This document shows positions 59,243-64,000 of a DNA stretch of 64,000 bases, one piece after another (positions within the stretch are counted from its first letter, which is position 1; every line of letters begins with the position of its first letter). The notes beneath the pieces were generated by a model. That model had not been told where the DNA came from. It was given only the letters and a program-made list of their open reading frames with translations, and made no database searches. Made by a program: the position numbers and the translations under genes. The DNA is from Laribacter hongkongensis DSM 14985. GTDB taxonomy: Bacteria > Pseudomonadota > Gammaproteobacteria > Burkholderiales > Aquaspirillaceae. The stretch is taken from contig NZ_AUHR01000002.1 of assembly GCF_000423285.1 (NCBI RefSeq), forward strand, positions 124,001 to 188,000, in the 5' to 3' direction.

Positions 59243-60235
59243 ATGGGGTGGAAAAAGCGTGGATGGCTGGTTATTGGTGTGTTGTGCGGATTGGTGGCCT
59301 GTTCTGAAAGCATTCCTCGCGTAGATAACCGCTCCCATTCCGCTTTCAGCCAGTCAGCCGGACAAAACACTTCACCGGCACGCATCGTTCTGGTGATGAA
59401 ATCACCCACCAATCCCTATTTTTCCGAACTGGCCAATGGCGCCAGCCGCGCCCAGCTGGAAACCGGCATCGACCTGTCGATCAAGGTTGCACACGAGGAT
59501 GATGCACTGGAGCAACAGATCCGCCTGATCGACGAGGTCATCGCAAAACACCAGGCCGACGCGATTGTCATTGCTCCCACGGACTCGATCCGCCTTGTCC
59601 CGGTACTGGCGCGCGCCAGAAAAGCCGGCATTCACGTCATCAATATCGGCAACCGGCTGGAGCCGCGCATCGTGGCACTCTACGGCATGCCGGTGGTGCC
59701 GCTGATCAGCATCGACAACGCCAGTGCAGCCTACCAGGTGGCCGGCAAGCTGGCCGAGGGCCTGCCGCGTGGCAGCAAGGTGGCGATCATCGAAGGCCTC
59801 CTGGGCACCAACAATACCCGGCAGCGTACCGAGGGTGCCTTGCAGGCCTTCAGCGAGGCCGGCCTGCGCGTGGTGGCCAAACAGAGTGCGCGCTGGAAGG
59901 GCGACGAAGCCTACCAGGTGACCGCACAGCTGCTGCGTGACTATCCGGACCTGCGGGCCATTTTCTGCAGCAATGACATGATGGCGCTGGGAGCCGCGCG
60001 CTACCTGCGCGAAAAGGTCATTACCGGAGTGCGGCTGGCCGGGTTCGACGGCATCACCGAAGCCCGCAGCGCCCTGCACCAGCGCCAGCTGGTCGCCACC
60101 ATCGACCAGCATGCCAGCGAGCAGGGCTATCTGGCGGTCAGGCTGGCGGTCGATGCCATTGCCGGCCGGCCGCTGGCAGAAGAAACCCTCGTGGATACCG
60201 AACTGCTGACGGCAACTGCCACACCGTCACCCTGA
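59243..60235 (+). CDS. Sugar-binding-type periplasmic lipoprotein (Peripla_BP_4), orphan
   Basis: 330 residues. The signal peptide MGWKKRGWLVIGVLCGLVAC ends in a lipobox Cys. The mature protein is a ribose/galactose-binding-like two-lobe fold (LVMKSPTNPYFSELANGASR, DAIVIAPTDSIRLVPVL, AIIEGLLGTNNTRQRTEGAL, IFCSNDMMALGAARYL). No ABC permease or ATPase gene is adjacent, so it may serve a distant transporter or act as a sensor for a chemoreceptor. The ATG at 59243 follows AGAGGG; the longer upstream frame would spoil the signal peptide. Confidence 0.83.
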   Translation: MGWKKRGWLVIGVLCGLVACSESIPRVDNRSHSAFSQSAGQNTSPARIVLVMKSPTNPYFSELANGASRAQLETGIDLSIKVAHEDDALEQQIRLIDEVIAKHQADAIVIAPTDSIRLVPVLARARKAGIHVINIGNRLEPRIVALYGMPVVPLISIDNASAAYQVAGKLAEGLPRGSKVAIIEGLLGTNNTRQRTEGALQAFSEAGLRVVAKQSARWKGDEAYQVTAQLLRDYPDLRAIFCSNDMMALGAARYLREKVITGVRLAGFDGITEARSALHQRQLVATIDQHASEQGYLAVRLAVDAIAGRPLAEETLVDTELLTATATPSP

Positions 60236-60256
60236 TGCACTGGCGGGCTTGCCGGA

Positions 60257-62398
60257 TCAACTGATCCGGCGGAAGGCGGGCAGGGCAGCCAGCAGTTTCT
60301 TGCCGTAGGCCGCGGTTTTCAGGCGTGTGTCCAGAATGCTGACCCGGCCGTAATCGCTTTCGGTGCGGATCAGGCGGCCCACCGCCTGGATCAGCTTGAC
60401 CGATGCTTCCGGCACCGTCAGCTCGATGAACGGATTGCCGCCCTGCGCCTCGATCCAGCGGCTGAGGGTCAGCCCGACCGGATCGTCCGGCATGGCAAAC
60501 GGCAGCTTGGCGATGATCACGTGTACGCAGGCCTCGCCCGGCAGGTCCAGCCCCTCGGCAAACGAATCCAGTCCGAAAATCAGGCTGGCGCGGCCATCGG
60601 CAATGGCAGCAAAGTGCTGCTCCAGCAGACGCGACTTGGGCAGTGTGCCCTGCATCAGCAGCCGGTCGGCAAACTCGGGCGACAGCCGCTCGGCCACTTC
60701 TTCCATCTGCCGGCGCGAGCTGAACAGTACCAGCGTTCCCACCGGCTGTGACAGGTCTACCAGCCTGGGTAGCCACTTGGCGATTTCGCCGGTGTGGCCG
60801 GCGGCATCCTTGGGGCTGGCAGCTAGCGGCGGCAGGTAAAGCTCGCCCTGGTGGGCATAGTCAAACGGTGACTCCAGCGCCAGCGTGGTGGTTTCCGGCA
60901 GCCAGGCCAGACCGGTCTGCCGCAGCAGCAGGTCGAAAGAATTGAGGGATTGCAGGGTGGCCGAAGTCAGCACGGCGCCCGATGCCTTGCGCCAGAGCGT
61001 GCTGGCCAGGTCGCCGGCCGCCGAGACCGGCGACGCCGAAATGCGGTAATCGCGCCGGTTGCCGCTGATCCGTGCGGCAATCCAGCGGGCGATCGGCGGC
61101 GCCTTGTCGTCGGTTTTCTGGATGAACAGCTGCCATACGGCCGCCAGCGGCTCGGCCCGGGCAATGAAGAATCCCAGCTCGCTGGCGCAGCGGTCGAGCA
61201 GCAGCGTGTCTGCTTCGCGCTCCTTGCGGGCCTCGGCCAGCGCGTCAGACAGCTGTCCGAGCTGTTTTTCCAGCGCGGCAGACACCATGGCGAGGTTGCT
61301 GGCCAGCTGGACCAGCCCTTCGGGCAGGTCGCCGGCCGGCAGCAGCCACAGGGGCTCGGCACCTTCCGGGGCTGTCAGTTCCGGAACCCCGTCGAGCACG
61401 GCCACTAGTTCGGTCAGGTGTTCGATGGCGGCGGCGGCCGAATCGATGGCCAGTCCGCCCAGCTCGGGCTTGCTGATGAAGCCGTCCAGCCGGCTGACCA
61501 GGGTGGCGACCTTGTCGAGCCAGCCCAGCGTCGGGCCGGTGACAAAATCGGCGGCAAACTGGTTGACGGCCTTTTTGGCCAGATGGTGCGCTTCGTCGAG
61601 GATATAGAAAGTCTGCTCCGGCGCCGGCAGGATCACCCCGCCGCCCATGGCGCAGTCGGCCAGCAGCAGGTCGTGGTTGGTGACCACCACGTCGACATTG
61701 TCGAGCGCCTCGCGGGCGGCGTAAAACGGGCATTCCGGCCGGTTGGGACAGGCGGCTTTCAGGCAGCCGTGGCGGTCGTTGGTAATGCGTCCCCACAGGC
61801 TGTCGTCGAGGGTTTGTGGATAGTCGTCGCGGTCCCCCGACCACTTGCGGTAATAAAAACCGTCAGCCAGCTGCTTGAGCGTGGCCAGTTCGGCCGCTTC
61901 GGGCTTGCGTTCCCACAGCGCCGCCATCGGGTCGGCAGCTAGCAGTTCGCCCTGGGTGGTGTCGGCCGTGTGCTGGTAGAGGCGGTAGGGGCAGACGTAG
62001 CGGCCGCGGCCCTTGGCCAGGGCAAACGTCAGCGGCAGTTCGCTGTTTTCCACCACGAACGGCAGGTCACGGTGTACCAGCTGTTCCTGCAAGGCCACGG
62101 TGGCCGAGCTCACCACCAGCTTGCGGCCCCGGCTTTTGGCCATGACGCCGCCGGCAATCAGGTAGGCCACGCTTTTGCCGACCCCGGTCGGGCCTTCCAC
62201 CACCAGGATGCTTTCACCGGCCCGTTCGGGCAGGTCTTCGCCTTCGGCGCGTTCCAGGCTTTGCGACAGGGTCTTGGCAATGGCGGCAATCATCTGCCGC
62301 TGGGCGGCGCGTGGCTTGAAGCCGGGCAGGGCGCTAGCCAGCGTCTGGTAATGGTGCCGGATGGCGTCTTTTTCGAGATCGGTGAGCATGGCGCACAT
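60257..62398 (-). CDS. dinG: ATP-dependent DNA helicase DinG
   Basis: 713 residues (E. coli DinG has 716). It is an XPD-like 5'-3' helicase with a 4Fe-4S cluster that resolves R-loops and other structures. Walker A VVEGPTGVGKSVAYLIAGG; the cluster cysteines are in RYVCPYRLYQ and GCLKAACPNRPECPFYA; the DEAH box is YILDEAHHLAKKAV; motif VI is KLIQAVGRLIRTESDYG. The ATG at 62398 follows AAGG at good spacing; an ATG three codons later is an alternative. It is convergent with the sugar-binding gene. Confidence 0.93.
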   Translation of the reverse strand: MCAMLTDLEKDAIRHHYQTLASALPGFKPRAAQRQMIAAIAKTLSQSLERAEGEDLPERAGESILVVEGPTGVGKSVAYLIAGGVMAKSRGRKLVVSSATVALQEQLVHRDLPFVVENSELPLTFALAKGRGRYVCPYRLYQHTADTTQGELLAADPMAALWERKPEAAELATLKQLADGFYYRKWSGDRDDYPQTLDDSLWGRITNDRHGCLKAACPNRPECPFYAAREALDNVDVVVTNHDLLLADCAMGGGVILPAPEQTFYILDEAHHLAKKAVNQFAADFVTGPTLGWLDKVATLVSRLDGFISKPELGGLAIDSAAAAIEHLTELVAVLDGVPELTAPEGAEPLWLLPAGDLPEGLVQLASNLAMVSAALEKQLGQLSDALAEARKEREADTLLLDRCASELGFFIARAEPLAAVWQLFIQKTDDKAPPIARWIAARISGNRRDYRISASPVSAAGDLASTLWRKASGAVLTSATLQSLNSFDLLLRQTGLAWLPETTTLALESPFDYAHQGELYLPPLAASPKDAAGHTGEIAKWLPRLVDLSQPVGTLVLFSSRRQMEEVAERLSPEFADRLLMQGTLPKSRLLEQHFAAIADGRASLIFGLDSFAEGLDLPGEACVHVIIAKLPFAMPDDPVGLTLSRWIEAQGGNPFIELTVPEASVKLIQAVGRLIRTESDYGRVSILDTRLKTAAYGKKLLAALPAFRRIS

Positions 62399-62487
62399 TT
62401 TACCTTGCCCGTCCCGCCTGTGCCGGTCGCTGTTGCCAGCCGGTGGTACGCTAGCAGCTCCGAACCTTTCGTGACCAAGGACGCACC

Positions 62488-62961
62488 ATGCAAAGCCGGA
62501 TGCAGAAATTCCAGCTCGCCGAAGACGCCATTCATGCCCTGCTGGACACGGCGCTGCACGGCCGCCTGTCCACGCTGAACGCCGATGGCTACCCGTACAC
62601 CGTGCCGGTGCATTTCGTGTTTGCCGAGGGCCGGCTGTACGTGCACGGGCTGGACCGCGGGCAGAAAATCGACAATATCCGCAGCTATCCGCTGGTGGGT
62701 TTCGAGGTGGACGAGCTCGACGGCCTGCTGACCGACAACCTGAGCCAGCCCTGTCAGGCCGATGCTGCCTACCGCAGCGTGGTGGCGCAGGGCGATGCGC
62801 GGCTGATTGACGACCCGGCGGAAAAGCACCGGGTGCTGGGCTGGTTCGTGCGCAAGTACACGCCGGCCTTTGCGCCGCAGGACATGCCGTCCAACAAGGT
62901 GATGGCAACCTGCGTGATCGAGATCACCCTCAGGTCCCTGACGGGCAAGTATCACGCCTGA
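62488..62961 (+). CDS. FMN-binding pyridoxamine-phosphate oxidase-like protein
   Basis: 157 residues of the split-barrel fold. ALLDTALHGRLSTLNADGYP and YTVPVHFVFAEGRLYVHG are typical of the NimA/HugZ-like pyridoxamine 5'-phosphate oxidase superfamily. The family includes flavin reductases and nitroimidazole-resistance proteins; the activity here is unknown. It is divergent from dinG with 89 bases between starts. Confidence 0.8.
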   Translation: MQSRMQKFQLAEDAIHALLDTALHGRLSTLNADGYPYTVPVHFVFAEGRLYVHGLDRGQKIDNIRSYPLVGFEVDELDGLLTDNLSQPCQADAAYRSVVAQGDARLIDDPAEKHRVLGWFVRKYTPAFAPQDMPSNKVMATCVIEITLRSLTGKYHA

Positions 62962-62979
62962 CACCTGCCCGCCGGGTGG

Positions 62980-63621
62980 TCAGGCTGGCTGGAACAGCCC
63001 TTCGAGCGGAGCGAGGATGCCCAGCACGGCCCGCTGGATGCTGCGGACCAGCACCTCCCGGTCCAGCTGCGGGTGCAGCACGGCCCGGATCAGCAGGCCG
63101 TTGAACAGCGTGCACAGGGTGTCGAGCGCGCCGTGCAGGTCGCTGGCCTGTTCGGGCGTCAGCGATGTCCGGGGGCTGACCAGCAGGTCGTGCAGCCGCT
63201 GGCGGGCTGCCGTGTCGGCATCGCGCAGCAGCTCGGCAACCTTGGGATTGCGGGCAGCTTCGGCCAGCATTTCCAGTTGCAGCGCACTGTGATCCGGCGC
63301 CAGGTTTTCCTGCACGCCCTGGCGGATGTTGTCGACCAGTGCCTGCAGGCGCGGCCCCGGGTGCAGGGTGATTTCGTCCATGGCCGAATACATGGCCTGC
63401 AGGTCGCGGGCAATGATGGCGGCGATGATCTCTTCCTTGCTGGCAAAGAAATGGTAAATGTGGCCGGTGCTCATGGCCGCGGTGCGCGAGATGTTGGCCA
63501 TGCTGGCAGCGTGATAGCCCTGCTGGAGAAAACAGGCCGCTGCGGCATCGAGAATCTGCTGGCGACGGGCATCAGCCAGCGCCGGATCGGGCTGGCGCCC
63601 GATTCTGGGTCTGGAACACAT
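62980..63621 (-). CDS. TetR-family regulator, probably of an RND efflux operon
   Basis: 213 residues from the ATG at 63621. The DNA-binding region reads ILDAAAACFLQQGYHAASMA then NISRTAAMSTGHIYHFFASK. The ligand domain follows. It lies just downstream of an RND outer-membrane channel gene on the same strand, so it probably controls that pump, whose other genes should be beyond the window. The upstream start at 63651 is not homologous. Confidence 0.87.
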   Translation of the reverse strand: MCSRPRIGRQPDPALADARRQQILDAAAACFLQQGYHAASMANISRTAAMSTGHIYHFFASKEEIIAAIIARDLQAMYSAMDEITLHPGPRLQALVDNIRQGVQENLAPDHSALQLEMLAEAARNPKVAELLRDADTAARQRLHDLLVSPRTSLTPEQASDLHGALDTLCTLFNGLLIRAVLHPQLDREVLVRSIQRAVLGILAPLEGLFQPA

Positions 63622-63689
63622 GGATAGTCCCCGAAGATTGGCAAATGACAAAAGAACGGGCCGCCGTGGCGACCCGTCTGCCGTTACGG

Positions 63690-64000
63690 TCAGGAGCGCC
63701 AGCCGCCACCCAGCGCCCGGTAAAGGGCGATGCGGTTGGCAAGCCGGTTGAGCTGGACCTCGATCAGCCCCTGACGGGCCGTGTAGTCGCTGCGCTGGGC
63801 AACCAGGACATTCAGGTAACTGTCGATGCCCTTGTCAAAGCGGGCCTGCGACAGCCGGTAGCTCAGGCCGGTGGCTTCTGTCAGTGCCGTCTGGGCCGAC
63901 AGGCGTTCGTCGATGGTGTCCTGCACCGCCAGGGTGTCAGCCACTTCGGTAAACGCCTTCTGGATGGCTTTCTCGTATTGCGCCAGCGAGATGTCGCGAT
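63690..64000 (-). CDS. RND-type outer-membrane efflux channel, C-terminal part (partial)
   Basis: About 103 codons enter from beyond the window and end at the TGA at 63692-63690. The reading SLAQYEKAIQKAFTEVADTL, then ATGLSYRLSQARFDKGIDSY and LNVLVAQRSDYTARQGLIEV, ends in LNRLANRIALYRALGGGW, the C-terminal end of OprM/NodT-family TolC-like lipoproteins. It should form the outer-membrane exit of a tripartite drug pump whose membrane-fusion and inner-membrane genes lie upstream. Confidence 0.92.
   Translation of the reverse strand, partial: RDISLAQYEKAIQKAFTEVADTLAVQDTIDERLSAQTALTEATGLSYRLSQARFDKGIDSYLNVLVAQRSDYTARQGLIEVQLNRLANRIALYRALGGGWRS

Overview
The window reads as a high-GC betaproteobacterial chromosome, most likely Neisseriales/Chromobacteriaceae; a Laribacter-like organism would fit, but that is inference. 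The basis is the set of full-length housekeeping genes with betaproteobacterial order and content: scpB-rluB, a betaproteobacterial proteasome homologue (BPH), both aconitases back to back, the yhdP-nitrilase-tldD run, and pepP-ubiH-ubiI. No tRNA, rRNA or CRISPR array was seen.

Layout. 1-9.7 kb: scpB end, rluB with a large coding tandem repeat, an NlpE-like lipoprotein, greB, acyP, a manganese exporter behind a yybP-ykoY riboswitch, serA, hslO with the BPH gene, a glutathione transferase, a YafJ-type amidotransferase and an HU-like protein. 9.8-11.5 kb: a DUF2786-like gene, a TadG-like tail and a broken IS5-family transposase. 11.5-19.5 kb: a divergent ynfL/ynfM-type pair around a perfect palindrome, argG behind what looks like an arginine-codon attenuator, and a divergent aguB/puuB-type polyamine pair with a structured leader. 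19.5-30.4 kb is accessory: AT-rich gene-poor DNA, two chemoreceptor-type genes (one without a recognisable signalling tip), and a LysR-MFS-cyclophilin-hydrolase cassette flanked by inverted copies of a 17-bp GTGTAAC-type sequence next to a broken DUF927 gene, so probably the scar of an integrated element.

30.4-64 kb is again core: a DMT exporter, ltaE, acnA/acnB, an RluA-family synthase, typA, an ilvE-zinc finger-waaF-tetR cluster, glnE divergent from yhdP-nitrilase-tldD, an acyl-CoA ligase, a VanZ-like protein, pepP and two ubiquinone hydroxylases, an orphan sugar-binding lipoprotein, dinG, an FMN-binding oxidase-like protein, and a TetR regulator beside the end of an RND outer-membrane channel gene that runs off the window.

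The strongest lead is the argG leader (13.85-14.13 kb). It has a short ORF with eight Arg codons in fifteen positions, an intrinsic terminator just before argG, and an upstream copy of the terminator's 3' arm placed so that ribosome position could choose between terminator and antiterminator. Proteobacterial arginine genes are normally thought of as ArgR-controlled, so a ribosome-mediated arginine attenuator would be unusual. Most other calls rest on clear family motifs; start codons were chosen from family alignment and Shine-Dalgarno spacing and are flagged where uncertain.
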